A stretch of 64,000 nt of DNA. It comes from Bathymodiolus brooksi. Taxonomy: Eukaryota > Mollusca > Bivalvia > Mytilida > Modiolidae. This document shows, one piece after another, positions 47,701 to 62,700 of this stretch. The notes below the pieces were generated by a model, which was given only the letters and a program-made list of their open reading frames with translations, did no database searches and was not told the DNA's origin. Numbering within the stretch: position 1 is the stretch's first letter; each line of letters begins with the position of its first letter. Location of the stretch: the NCBI GenBank assembly GCA_963680875.1, contig OY804579.1:20073804-20137803 (forward strand), written 5' to 3'. A program made the position numbers and the translations under genes.

Positions 47701-50700
47701 AACGGACACTTTTTACTTTCTGACATACATTTTTTTTCTACTTCATAATGTACATATTTAAAAAAAATTTCCGATTTACTCATGTATCTTTGTACAGACT
47801 AATATTTGTCATTTGCATTAGAAAATAAATTGGAAATTTGCATCAAATGAAATCGTTAACATAATAAATCTAATCTTGTTTTTTGCTTCTCTCGTTTTAT
47901 TTGCACATCATATTTAGTTCCTGTAATAACGTATTGATCTGTTTCAACTTCTCTGTTTAAAATAACCACATTACAACAATCCTGAACACCATATTCTATT
48001 TGAATCAACCAATACTTAAGAATCGAAAAATATGGAACTATTTACTAGTTCTTCTCTTTTATTTACAAACATTAATACCCTTGTATCTAAATGTAAACAA
48101 ATATTAATACCACAATAGTCAATATATCATGATGAAAGACAAACTATTTACTGTTTCATGTTAAGATAAACAAACATAACATTCTTAGTACATAGCCATT
48201 GTTTAATATCATATAAATATTTGACCTTATCACCAAAGCTTCATTTAACATTTATTTAATTTCATATTCCAGATATTTGCTGATTCTAACTTTCTATAAC
48301 AGAGAATGGCAATTAGATAAGAAATTAATAATTACTGATATAAAATATAACTTACTACTGGATCTGTCTGACTTGACATTTCAATCACAACTCTCTCTGT
48401 TAATGTTGGTTGCTGCAGGTTTTCCCAGTCTTGTCTGATACCTTGTAAAGCATCTTCTAATCCTGCCCAAGTCACAAATTGTGCAAAATCATCAAGGTTT
48501 GGCAACTTGCTTTCAAAGTCTTTTCTGATACCTTGCAAAGCATCTTCTAATTCTGCCCGAGTCACAAACTTTGCTAAATCATCAGCAGATGGCAAGGTGT
48601 TGAACTTATTATTCATTTCATTCTAAAACAACCAAATCAAAATGAAAAAAATAGTACTTCTCCATGAAATAACAGTTCTGTCCCAGAAATGATCAATTGT
48701 GTTTTAAAAGAATTGAGATTGATATTATTATTTCTTCATACAATAAATCATGTTAGAACCTTGGAAATTGGAACTTAAATTTTGCTGTACAAGTTTTAAC
48801 TAATAACAATAAAAACAAATCTAAACGAAGTTTTCTTTCAACTGGTTAGCATGTACAAAGTACATTTTTCTTATTCCCCTCATTCCCATCTGTTAATTTA
48901 GCCTTTTTTTCCTACAAAATGATATACTGTACATATATATGATAGACTCAGATCGACGTCCGCTCCTCAAATCGGCGTCCACTGACGTCATTATCTCTAA
49001 TCACGGTCCAATTTAAGGATATTCTCAAATCGGCGTCCTTTCCAAATTCTCTCTCTTTTATATCATCAATATAGTGTCATATATCAAAATAATTTTCAAT
49101 GATTTCTCAAAATACAGTAAATAGGACCCGAATAAACACAATAAAATTTTATTTACAGTGACTATAAAAAACATGACATTATTCTGAATTTATTTCCATT
49201 TATTATATACAACTTTTACTTTTTTTTTAGTATTCTTTACTGCAATGTACAGAATATCCACACAAACTGTTTCTGTATTTGGCCATTTGCTTGCTCTTTT
49301 TTCCTTCTCTTTTTTTTGTCATTAAGAATCCTTCATCTGGAATCTGGTCTTGTCGCTTCTCCATCATTGCTTCAAAAACATGACCTAACGGGTTTTATGT
49401 AATTTGAAGCATATGCCAGTGATGTCATAGGGCGCCAATTTGAGAATTTGAGAAAAGAACATAGATCTGAGGTACAGATGTCTGTGACATAGAAATCGGA
49501 CATGGATTTGAGGATTGGACGTTGATTAGAGACTGGACGTCGATCTGAGTCTTACATACAGGTATATAAGAACACACACTAAAACAGAATCTTACCATGC
49601 TTTTTTCCAATGCATTTAATCTCTTCTTTAGATCATCAATATTTAACTGAAAATAAAAAGCAAAAAATCATTGAATAATAAATGAAAGAAAGTCGTGATT
49701 GGATTGTATCTTGAAATAGTATTGTAATCTTAATGGTCTGTCCAAAATCTCTTTTACTAGTGATGGAATTATCATTATTATATAATTTTTTTTAATGAAA
49801 CTGAAATGTGTCGTAACTAGAGGCTCACATGATCCTATATGAAAATGTGAAAAAAGTTAACGACAACAGACTGTGAATGGTCCAGCCTTTTACATTTCGA
49901 CAAGATCAAAGTCCTCTATTAAGCTAAGCTATCAATATTTCTAAATGACAAGAAATATTATAATTTGGGAACCATAATTTACACCTTTCACATTATCCAT
50001 AAGATATTTGTTGGTATATGTCAAACATATTATCAGTTGGTACATTTGTACTTACTCCTTTGATCTGATCCATTTGCTTTTTGTGTTCATCTTTAAGGGC
50101 CTGCATTTCTTTGGCCATATCCTCTATTAATGACATACACTAGAAAAAAATAATAAATGCAAAATAAAAAAATGTTCCACAATATTGAGCAATTTATATC
50201 AGTTATCAAATATACAACAAAAATAAAGTGTTAGATCATAGATGTCAATAATTAGATCTATAAGCCTTCTATGGAAGACATTTGTCACCTGCCTTTGTTT
50301 TTACTAGTAGCTGCTTAAAGACATTTGTATTACTGGTAAGCTTTTCTAGGAAACATTTGATGTCATATAAAAATAGGATTTTTTACTGTTAAGGGTTAGG
50401 TTTATGGTGTTTAACGTCATTTCAACAACATTTCAGTTATAGTGTGGCGGTCAGTTTTATTGCTGGAGAAAACCACCGACCTGCAGCAAGTTACTGACAA
50501 ACTTGATCACATAAATCGAGTACAGCTCATCACTGTTAAAGAGTGAACAGAAATCATAACAAAAAATGTTTTGTCAGGCATAAAATTTTTCGCAATCTTA
50601 TAACAATGATGTACAATCACATTAAATTTTCTCATATTAGTCTGTGATTAAAAATGCCTTGCTTTATTTTCCTGATTTCCAGAATTTTAATTTAACTCTG

Positions 50701-53700
50701 ATTAAGTTTCATTCATTATTCATGAAGTTCAAATCACTTTATCAGATAATATCTTTGTTACTATTCTGGTAATGAAGAAATCTTAATTGAAAGTCAATCA
50801 GGTACATGTTTAAAATAAGATCAATTAAGTTTTGAAGTGCATCTAAAAAAATACAATATATTTAATTACATGTACTTGCAATTGGCTTCCTGTTAACTGG
50901 TGTTACACTACCCCTTTTTTGCCTGTCCCATGCTAGGAGCTAGATTTGCATTCTGTCATTGTCTTATTTTGCAGATTTTGGAGTTTTCATGAAGATTAAC
51001 ATGATTAGTGTTGCTGTTGGTTTAATGTTGGTCAACCATTTTTGTTTATTCTTTCTTTGAAAAAAAATTATGGACTTGATCACCTTGTAATTTAAAAACC
51101 CATTGCAGACCAACAGAAATTCTATTGTCCTTAAAAGAATGGCTGTAAAAACTGAAGTTTGCAAAGTGGTTAAAAACACAATTACATTTATTTGAATTTG
51201 ACCATAATCGGTATAGTCAACTTATAATGAAATGATCTCTAATATTAAGTGATTAACGATGTTTTTTAAAACGAGAGGACATTTCTCAAGTCATCTCTCA
51301 TCGAAAGGCGAAGCCCTGAAATGAGAGATGACTAAGAAACATCCTCGAGTTTTAAAAAACATCTTTAATTATTTTATCGCTATTTTGTATCCATAATTAA
51401 ATCATTTTTGTTGAGATACTGACATTTTTTTAAATACAATTAATATTTTAAATCGTTAATCACTTATTATCAAGGATTTGGTAATGTGACTTCATTATAA
51501 CGTCATATTAAAAAACAGTGATAATACTACGTGCATCGTTGACAACGCTAGCGATAATTGGAATCATCTTAACCCTTACGTGATATGAAATATATTGGTT
51601 TTAAACATCAAAGGGAAAATAAACAAAATAGCGATAATAAAATATACCACTGGTGTAGGTATCTGTACATAGTAACTACAAAACTATAACAAATATAATT
51701 TAACATATAGTTAATAATGACGCTTTATCAAAACATCAGCCGGACAGAAAACTATTTTATATATAGAAATGTCAATAACTTGAGTGGTTCAAATGGGTGT
51801 TGTCAATTGTATTAAGTAAAAAAAACTTTGTTGCTGCATGTCTTTTGTGTTTGGCTGTTTTCTAACTATATGATTTTTAATAATGTACCCAAAGATTGAA
51901 ATGTCTTCATTTAAATAATACACGATTTGAAAATGAAGTAATAAGCCTGGGAATAGAATAATAAAACAGTTATCAGCCATTCCACAAAGGGTAACCACAG
52001 TTACCTTGAGAAAATGTCCTGCTGATGTAGTAAATTACAAAAAGATCAAACTACATGTAAATTTTACAGTCTGCTGATCAGCCCTCGATCAAACCAGGAT
52101 AATAACAATATTTCAACCAGTCTTTCTCAACATGATGTGTCAAACATTGCAAGCTGATGGCATTTCGGCAAATTAAATCTGATTTAGAATTAGAATTAGA
52201 AACTGGTTATAAAGTGCCTGTGTTATTGAAAAAGTTACATCAATATCATCAAGACTATTAAAAAAAAAGGATTGTGACAACAACAAAGGAACATATCAAT
52301 TGTCATTTGTAACACAGACATTCTGAAACATTAAACCAAGTGATGGTGACACTAAAACGTTCGAAGAGATGACTTCAACTAGGAACCCTTGGGTTTCATG
52401 TGTCTGTAGAAAATATCAAAAGTTACAGAAATATAAAATCATATTTGTGCCCCCAAAAAATGTGGCAGGCAATGTAGATCTATATGTACATACGTGTATG
52501 CCTAAACCTATGGGAGAAAAAAATTCCCCAAATTTATTTTTTACAATTTTTAAAGGACTGGGAGCTATAAGGGCCAAAATCGGCCCCACCTCAGATGTCG
52601 ATAACATTTTCTCCAAAATGTATTCACAATATGTGCTTTTCATAAATAAATACAGTTAGTTAATATGTGCATCTAATTCCTCACAGCGGACCGACAAAGT
52701 CAGGTAATGAAAAGCACTGAACATCATTTTTTTCAGAATACAGAATGTACGTATCATTGTATTATAATGCATATCTTTAAAAAAAACAAAAACAAAAACA
52801 AAAACAAAGCATAATAAAACTCAATAAACAAAGCATAAATTTGACTTAATATGCAATGTGGATTGATTTCAGGAATAAAAACATGTTCTGAAACTGTATT
52901 ATGAAATTAAAGTGAACGAATAGTAATGTCGCAACGTCACCCATTTTCGACGGTTTGTTTCACGTGATAAAATCTCTCATTATTTTGATCGCGTCATTTG
53001 TCAGAGGTTATATTATGATGCTGAAATTGCATGAATGATCTCAAGAAATCTGATCTAAAAATGTCATCTTTAAATGTAAGAACTACATAGAGTTCTACCA
53101 CATCTATTATTTCACGTTCAAATTGTATTTTTTCGTAATTCATTTTTTCGTCACCTTAACAAAGCTTTAATCATTTAAAAAATATATCTCATACAGACCA
53201 ATTTTGGTTTCATCGTCTGCTATGACATTGATAATGTACATATTGAGATCATATCAATTCAGAAACTTATTAACATTGATTGTCGAAAACTGGTCGAAAT
53301 TTTGGTATTAACCTTAAAGAAGTAATAGATAGATTTATTTGAGGAATAGAACTTTGTCATATTTGAATTTTTTCTAAACACTTTTTTAACCGTACTTTAT
53401 TCTTAATGACAACCAATGTTATGATATATTCCAGTACATTTTTACGGACAACCATCATAAATCTATAAAAAAAAAAAATGACAAGGTGCGGGTTGAGAGA
53501 ACTTGATAACATAAAATAAAGCATTTGGTTTTGCAGTTTCTAAGAAAAAGATTAAATATCAATATGAAAAGTTATGGATAACAGACGACGGACACTAAAT
53601 GATATTATTTCTACGATTTTTCTATTGAATGTTGGAACTGTTCCGACAGTGTGATATATATTTTTTCATTTTATTATATGTTATGAAAAAAAACCCAGCT

Positions 53701-56700
53701 GAGTTGCAATTGTTAAAAAAAATATGGTTGTGATCGTCTTCCGTAATTAAAATCGTCAAAATGAAATACAACCAAATTGCTATCAAATGGCAACATGTTT
53801 CAACCTCATTTTAAATATACCTTGAAATGCTTTCATACTTTTACATCACGATATTTTATTACAACACAATTTCACTCAAGGGTAAAAAAAATTCTGTTCT
53901 AGTTAAAGGACTTTATCAAACAGAATAATACAGTTTACATGTAATGCAGTTAATACGCATTTAAACCACAGAAGAATATTTCTATTTTCCACACCTTGTG
54001 GTGGTGGGTCGCTATTGTGCATGCGAAATATTAATTGCAAACCTCATTGACTAGCTATATGCTGCCTGTCTAGAATATTTTATTTTTTTCTCGATCAACA
54101 TTTCAGAAGCTAGAAAACAATATGATGAATATTGTCTGTCAATCATGCAAACAATAACTTATGCACATGACAGAACGCATATACGGATTCTGATTGCCCC
54201 TGTGGTATCTTCAAACTCTTCTTAAGGATATGTTGGATTGTGCCCAAAAATATCTACTCCCTTTGGATCAAACTATTTTACTTCATTTTAGAAGTAGCAT
54301 CGATAGACCATTAAACCTACCTCAGTATCCCGGTAGTAATAACTATTTCAGTATCCCGGAAGAAAATATATAATCAATAATTGGGGGCTTATGAAAAAAA
54401 ACCTATTTTGGATGAAGTGGTGTTTATTTTATTTTTATGTTATACAACTGTTACGTGCTGACATACCATCGTTTTTTACGGCAAATATTGCTTCTCAATC
54501 AAAACGTCATCTAAGCGCTTGTAATATTTGAACATTTTCCCGTCGTTTTTTAAGAAATTTAACACCTCGTGCACCAAAAAAATACTTTAACAGTAGTTGT
54601 GTTTTATTTATTTTAATAATCTGGTAAAATATTGTCTGGTGCACGACTACGGAGGTGCTTAATTTCTTTGAAAACCGTCGAAATAACGCGGGCAAAATTC
54701 CACGAAATACAGAAAACAAATAACGCTCATGACGTCACAAGGACGTCAAATAGGTATCGATTTTGTTGGAAACAAGTTTTAACATCAAAAGTATGATGTC
54801 GTCTATAAAATAAAACACATCAAATTTTAATCAAGTATTTTCTAAGATAATGATTCATTAAATATGGGGCCATATATGTAACTTATAGTCCCCAGTTCTT
54901 TTTATCGCGTTGACGCCGGACTGCATGCACTGAGTTTTTCTCCTGGTTTCAATGTATGCAAACTGTATTTAAAATAAATAGAATTATTTACAGAAACAAG
55001 TTATTTACTGATGAATTTCATTACTTGAAATGAATCATAAAATAATGGTATCACATAATGACATATACAATCAGAAGAGTGAAAACATTGATTTTAAGGG
55101 TCTGGCCGAGGTTATAAATAGATTAATATTTAACAACCTCCACAATCCTCCACCAACAAAATATTTTGATACAATCATTAACCCTCTTGCTGCCGGAGGG
55201 ACCCATGTGTCCATATCGACTCTGCCGGAGGGACACATATGTCCAAAATCAATTGATTTGACAACATTTAGTTTAGCTAATAAAATATATCATATTTGAC
55301 TTTGTGGTATCCTTAAAGACCAGGCACAGGCGCTTGTGTAGAGTCAAAAATATGCTCGCTATGTACCTAACACATAGCGAGCATATTTTTGACTCTACAC
55401 AAGCGCCTGTGGACCAGGTAGATGTCGACGTCATACCCTTACGTCATTACGTGACGTCACGGGCAATAATAACGTAATTTTGCCCATTTCGACGTCACAA
55501 GTATTTTGCGGCAATGGCCCAAGCAATAATTCACGCCGTATTGGTGATAGGCTTGTATGAGTTGTTAGGTAATCCAACTCATTGAGCCACCCGGGTCCCA
55601 AATATTGAATAACTCATGTTAGTGGATTTAAAAATGTGTACCCCTTTTGATTTTAATATTACAAAATTTTGCACGCACCTAAATAAAAAACATATCTTTT
55701 ATAGTCCGTTTTAAATGCGTTTGAAATTGGGTGTGTAGGTATGCAAAGGATCTTTGCCATGAAACAATTCGACAGACCAGACGTTTTTCACGGAAACTGC
55801 AGTGGAAGAAGGAGGGCAAATTATCTATAGCGGAGTTCAAAGGATTCCTTGCCGTATTTTACAACATGGGCTTAATTGGTAAAGTTTCCATTTCCGTTGT
55901 ATGTTTTCGCGGAACAGATATCAAAACATTTTGAAATTTTTACACCTTGTAGACAAGAAGAAAATGCCAAAACGTAATGACTTGTCTTACAAGCCATCTT
56001 TAAGATTTAAACCGTTAATCGATTTTGTGAATAGAAAATTTCTCCATTATTACAACGCTCGCCGTGAATTGTCAGTTGACGAATCTCTTGTCGGAACGAA
56101 AGGAAAGACTAGTATGCTGCAATACATTCCAAGCAAACGCTCACGATTTGGAGTAAAATTCTGGATGTTGGTCGAGTCCGTCACAGGCTACGTTTTACAG
56201 ATGACTGTTTATCAAGGGAAATGTTTTGATCCTACCCCTGTTGGAACACTACAAGGAACGAACGTAGTTATGAATCTGATGAAGGATTCGCGACTTCTCG
56301 GAAAAGGGTTTCATGTTTTCGCCGACAGCTTCTTTTCCTCGTTAAATTTAGCCAATAAACTATTGTGGGAGCGTATATATTTAACCGGCATCTTAAGGAA
56401 AAATAGACCTATGCCACAAATGATAAAGAATGCACGTCCACAGGCGGGGGATGCTGTTTACGCACGTCAAGGACAGACTATGCCTTGTTGTTTCCGCGAC
56501 CACAAGAGACAGAAACCAGTAACAATGGTATCTACTTTCTATAACCTACTAATACATTGAACGGGAAACCTAGGATCATATGCGCATACAATACATTCAT
56601 GGGTGGGGTCGATCTTAGCGACCAAATGATCGTAGCATATAACGATCACAGGAAATGCAGCAAAGTATGGAAGAAGATAATATATCACATATTTCACCGT

Positions 56701-59700
56701 ATCATGTTGAACTCTTCTATTCTGTATTGTCAGAACACATCACAACCGATTATGTCATGACTTCAGTTCACACAATCAGTAATAGAAAGCTTAGCGTCTA
56801 CTTATTTGACAAAAAGAAACGCCGGTAATAACGTGAATCCACAAGTAAGAGTGAAAAAACTTGACGGCCGAAAGGAACGGGATTGTGTAATCTGCTCAGA
56901 CAGAAAGCGGAATATAAGAAGAAGATCGCGAACCTCATGTGCTCGTTGTACGAGGGGACTCCATGCCGCTTGCTTGAATGCCCGTCAAGTCGCCCCCTTC
57001 TTCCAAGACAAGTCGCTCACTAATTTAAAAAGATCACGTTCACATAAAATTTCTTCATCATCAACAGTTTACTTGAACACCAAGATACATTTTTGAAAAA
57101 ATATACGAAAATAAATATTTTTAATAGTTATTTGATACCTTTTACACACAGAAAACGAACTTATACGAAAATAAATATTGTTTAATAGTTATTTGAAAAC
57201 GAACTATCATTCACGAATGCGTTTTTCTTAAATCACTGTTATTTAAAATGCATTATTTCATGTCTTTGATACAATGTACCTTTTACATAGCAAAAACTGA
57301 ATTGTTCATTCACGAATGCGCTTTTCTTAAAAAAAAGGTTGATATTGCACATCTCCTTTTACGGTAGGTCTCTTTACCGCCGACCATTGGAAAAATTATT
57401 AAAAATGCATTTTTGTTTAAAATTTGTTTAAATTAAATGAAATTTAATGTTTTTGATATTATTTGATACCTTTTACATATACTGAAAACTGACGTGTTCA
57501 TTCACGAATGCGCTTTTCTTAATTTAACAATTTACTGCCGACCACTGCCGGCCGCTTGAATAAAGGTTGAAATGCATATCTCCTTATTTTAATATAGTTG
57601 AAACGATATTTGAAATTAATCGTTTTAAAAAATAGTTGATGCCCTTGACATGAAAAACAGACTTATGCATTCTCGAATGCACTTTTCACAAAACAATAAT
57701 ACAATTCGACTAAAATCTATTTGTAATTAGAATCTTTTTTTATTTGATTATTTTATGTTTAAAAACCTAAAAAATCTTAACCAAAATTGTGTTTCTTAAA
57801 ATAAAATCTAAAATATAATGGTTTCAAATGTAAAATAAGAAGTGTAATGTCAATTAATGTCAAAAACAATAAAATGGACACCGGACACAGTAGACCACCG
57901 ACCTCCCCAAAATTGTGAATTTGCAACAAATTTTATGCATTTTTGTTTAAAATATGTTTAAATTAAATGAAATTTAATGTTTTTAATATTATTTATTTTA
58001 CATACTGAAAACGGACGTGTTCATTCATATCCAGTCGAAAATGACATCAAATTACGAATGATATCTTATTTGGGGTAGATTAATTTCAGGGAAAGACACT
58101 AAATTATCTTCAATTTGTTATAGACTTTTGCATTAGATTTATTCATAACAATGTGTGTCTTCCTGGGGCCGTGTTCTCGAAAGTATCCTAAGATATGCCT
58201 TAGGACGATTTTTAGGATGGTCTTAGGACCATCTTAGGACATGTCCTAGGAGTGATCTCGAAGCTGTCTTAAGACTATCCTAACTTAGGATGTCTTAACT
58301 ATGTCCTAAGTGTCAACACAATAAGTAAAATAATAGAAATATTGTGCACAACAATTATTTCCAATATTAATATATAGCATATCCTTGATAAAAATACGCA
58401 TAATAAATTATAAAGATTTTTTTTTCAATTTCATTTATTTTTTACGCTCTACCCCATGAGCCCAGTGGCTTCAGTTTTGAAAATATATGAATACAGCATA
58501 TTTTAAACTCTAAATGAAAATATAAATACATATAAAATAATTAAAATTAATTAGAAATAAAATAGACTTAAATTAGAATTTTTCCCTGCTATTGCTCAAA
58601 CCCTTGAGCACTTTACAAAACTGCCAAAACACACATACACCAGACCAGAAGATGCTTATGTAACTTCTTTGTTGAATTCCATTTGCAATTTTGATTTTGT
58701 CGTAACCATTGTTATTGTTCAAATATGCCTGGCTTTTAAGAAAGGGCTCAGCAGATCACTAGATTTAGATTAAACTTATTTTATTGTTAACTATATAACA
58801 TTTGGATCGGACACAAGTTATTCCAACTTACAAAGGTCCTCTACAAGATCACTACAAGAGAGATCACTTCACATAAGGCAAAGCCTTAAAAAGCGTAAAT
58901 TTAATTCAGAGCTCACTAGACTGCAGAGCAAATGTTGAACAATTCAACCACCAGTGTTTTGAGGGGAGTGCTAAAATATGTGAACCGCTAGACATAGAGG
59001 CTAAAAAACCTAGAATATGCGGAAGACAAATAATGAGAGATAATGTTGAAGCAGTGTCCGGAAGACTACTTTAGGAAGTCAATAACTGTACCTTTTCTCG
59101 ACTGCGCTAAAAGAAATGAATACAAGGTTTACCGACCTACACGCCAGAACCGCTTTGGGACTACAGTTGGCTCCATCAATTATTGAAAATATTGCTCCAT
59201 AACTGGACAAACAAAGTTTTACTTTCAATTTATAAAAAAATCTGCACGATTTTATTCTTTAAATCACATTCATTGATATTATTTTATTAAATTATTATAT
59301 GATTTTATTAGATTTTATACATTTCTTATCTAAGCATCACAATTAAATGAATGCAATATATAAATAAAATAAAATTTAATCTTATTAATTTATTTTTTAT
59401 GTGATCTTTTGCGTAACACATTAATGTTTTATTTCAACTATATATGAGTTATTTCACTATTTTCTATCCATTGCAAGTTCGTTTGAACAATTTTGAGGTG
59501 TATGTCGACATTTTCTAGGTGTATTTCGGCTTTTACAAGTGTATTTCGGCTAATGACTGTATTTCGGCTTTTCGAGTCACCCCAGAGAGAAGAAATGCAC
59601 ATGAAAGACAACACAAAAACTAAATTACATACGATAAATAACAAAATACTACGTTAACAAAACACAAAGTATTGTAGATTAATATTAAGAAATATTATGT

Positions 59701-62700
59701 TTGATTGTATTATATGTATCGTAAATATTATTTGATGTATGAAGCAAAATGTGTTGGTAGAAATAAAGTTGTCTATTTTTGGTAATATTCATTGTATTTC
59801 GTGGCAAATGTATTGCATATAGATAGCACTGGCAGCAGCAAGAGGGTTTCAACCACCAATCAATCAACTATCAGAATACAGAAAAACGGGAACGTTCAAA
59901 TTGTTGGCATTTACCAACGTCGTTGCCAAAACGAACAGTGCTTTTTCTTGCTCCAAAACGTCAACAATTTACGACGTCAATATATTGTGGCGTACGCAAC
60001 GTCGTTTGAAATTTGAATCTGGCAGCAAGAGGGTTAACCCTCTATACTCAAAACAACTGCTCAATTTGGTGTTGGTGGAAGACTGTGGAGGTATATACAA
60101 TAGCTAAAATGTACATTGAATATGTCGTTTATAGTTCATTTTTAGCATTATCCGTCTAATCATGATGTCATTATGACGTCATAGCGCACCCAATCTCACG
60201 GAAAGATATATTTTTTTAAAATTTGTAAATATAACAATTAAATTAGTAAATTGTTTTTATTCTATGTCAAGCATTATTTTTTGGTAAAATGTGGGGCCAA
60301 TTTTGCACCTTAACGCCTCTCCCTCTTTGTATGTTCACTGTGTCATAAGTATTGTCTATTAATACATAATTCTTTTTATTTATTACATAAACATACTTGT
60401 ATTATCTGGTAAGCTTATAGGAGTAACTAAATTTTATAATACATTGTCATTAATTAGTATAAGGAAGAGACATCCAACTGGCCAACCTAAATATTACAGA
60501 CAATTATGTTTTGTGTACGTAAAACTATACAAATGTTTAAAGGTCTAACTTAAGAAGATTTTCTGTGGAATTATCATAATCTACAGAATATAACAACATT
60601 TATAACTTATATCAACTTAATAATAGGTGATGGAGAAAGTTCTTCATATGATATGGCATTACTTTATAAATGATTTATTATGTATAATTTTCTATAAAAA
60701 TGTAGTTTAATATACACATCAATCATTAAATAACACTATTACTTAGGATTACTTTAATTATTCATGTAAAACAACCTAATGTCTAATATTAATAATAATA
60801 TTCAGAATTTATTAAAAACATTGAAAACAACTATTTCATTTGAGTGTTCAATGAATTGAGGTGAGAGGCATATGTAATTGTTTGTTTCGTTGATTTTGGT
60901 GGAATTGTTGACCATCATTGAGATTTGCACTGCTTTGAAAAAGAAGAAATATTATGTTGATAAAATATTATTATTTACTAAACAGATAAATTTGAGTGTC
61001 ATATACTTTAGATATGACTTAGATGTCTGGCCACCCGTTTATAAATTATACGAACTTGACAGAAAAATGATTTAAAACATGGTTAACAATAAATAGTCTG
61101 TAAAAAATTAATCTACTGTTAACACTAGAACAAATATACTTTGTTTAACAATAATCCTTTATTAAATATTCATAACTCTATTAGAATATGCTAATAATTT
61201 ACTGAATCTTATTAAAATTTGACACAACATAAATAATAATTATAACAACCCTATTCAGTACATAATTCCCAATGTCCTTTGTCACAAACTGATCTCTTAT
61301 TCTGAAAGTTGTTAAGTAGATACATTTTATGTAGAAAGATAGGGATGCAATTTCTTCATGATTTAGTAATCTGATCATGATGAAGATGATTCTGAATTTA
61401 GCTGTCAAATATTTGTCAACAATTCTATCAATATCAGTAAAACGAACAATCACCTCTATAATAAAGTTAAACTAGTTCAAATCAATTGATTTAGTGTCTT
61501 TAGTTCACACCCAGGTTAACTCTGTAAATACTAAAGCATGTCCTATTTGATTGTTTGTAAGAGAGGGGACGTCGTGGTCGTGATCTTATGACAGTTGGAT
61601 TTACAACTACCAAACCTATGCAATCAGTGCCTATCACCACTGACGTTGTGAGTTTGATTCTTGCTCATGGGGAGGTGTACTGAATACAACAGTCTGTGAT
61701 AAAGTTTGTCAGTGACTTGCTGACCACCACGATATAACTGAAAATAATTGATATATTGTTGAAAATGACAGGTCTGTTGTTTTCTCCTGGTACTCCGGTT
61801 TCCTCCACCAATAAAACTGATCGCCACGAAATAACTGAAATATTGTTGAAAGTGGAATTTACAGAGTTAAGCTTTGCTTTAACCAAAGACGTGTCCTATT
61901 TGGTTGTTTTGAGTTAGGAAAGACATTGTGTCCTGTTCGTTTAGTTAAAAGTTACATCTTTGGTTAACATTAAGCCAGTGCAGTATAGTGGATATTAATG
62001 GGCTCATTGATAATAATAATAGAATACCAGTACTTGATATGATAGTAATGCCTTTGCATCTGAAAATTTAAATTGGGACTAGATTAACAAAATTTTAATT
62101 GTATATATCATGATTTCATTAATTATGTAAATTATTTTTCTACATTCTACTGACTATGAATAAATTATGGTATATATTTGTAAAAATTGTGTGATTTGAT
62201 TTTAATGAACCTTTATAATGGGTATATTTGACATTTATACAGTTACATACCATCTACTAGATCTCTACATGTATGCATTACTTAATTACTATTTTATTTT
62301 ATATAACATTTAAAGGTTACTTATATGCTGGCTGTCGTGATTGTATGATAGTTGGATTTACAAATCAGTGTCTATCACCAATAACGTTGTGATTGAATAC
62401 CTCTCATGGCAAGGAGTACTCGATACAACATTATGTGATAAGTTTGTCAGTGAATTGCTGCAGGTTATTGGCTTTCTCCGGGTACTCTGGTTTCCTCCAC
62501 CAATAAAACTGACAACCCGATATAACTGAAATACTGTTGAAAGTGGCATTACATGTATATAACCCTATTAACCCTTCATTTTACATGTATGCAAAAAAAT
62601 TCATTATTCAAGGGACATAATTCCAGAGCCCATATAGAAACTACCAGTACCTAGGACCACATCCTGAATATACTTACTACAGTACAGTTGGCACTTTATA

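Larger units (their letters stand above)
55182..60033 (+). mobile_element. piggyBac transposon with intact ends and decayed transposase
   Basis: Termini are 13-bp inverted repeats CCCTCTTGCTGCC (55182-55194) and GGCAGCAAGAGGG (60021-60033), flanked by TTAA at 55178-55181 and 60034-60037. CCC/GGG ends at a TTAA duplication are the piggyBac hallmark. Left subterminal repeats are GCCGGAGGGACCCATGTGTC and a variant 31 bp on. The right part has four copies of CATTCACGAATGCGCTTTTC and an internal copy of the right end at about 59830-59848. Nested inside are a 39-bp palindrome and a SINE head. Length 4,852 bp. It lies in the presumed first visible QRICH2 intron. Confidence 0.88.

Noticed and set aside
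52369..52659. 96-codon plus-strand ORF with overlapping 75-codon minus ORF
   Set aside because: No recognisable family, no splice context, and length possible by chance in this region.
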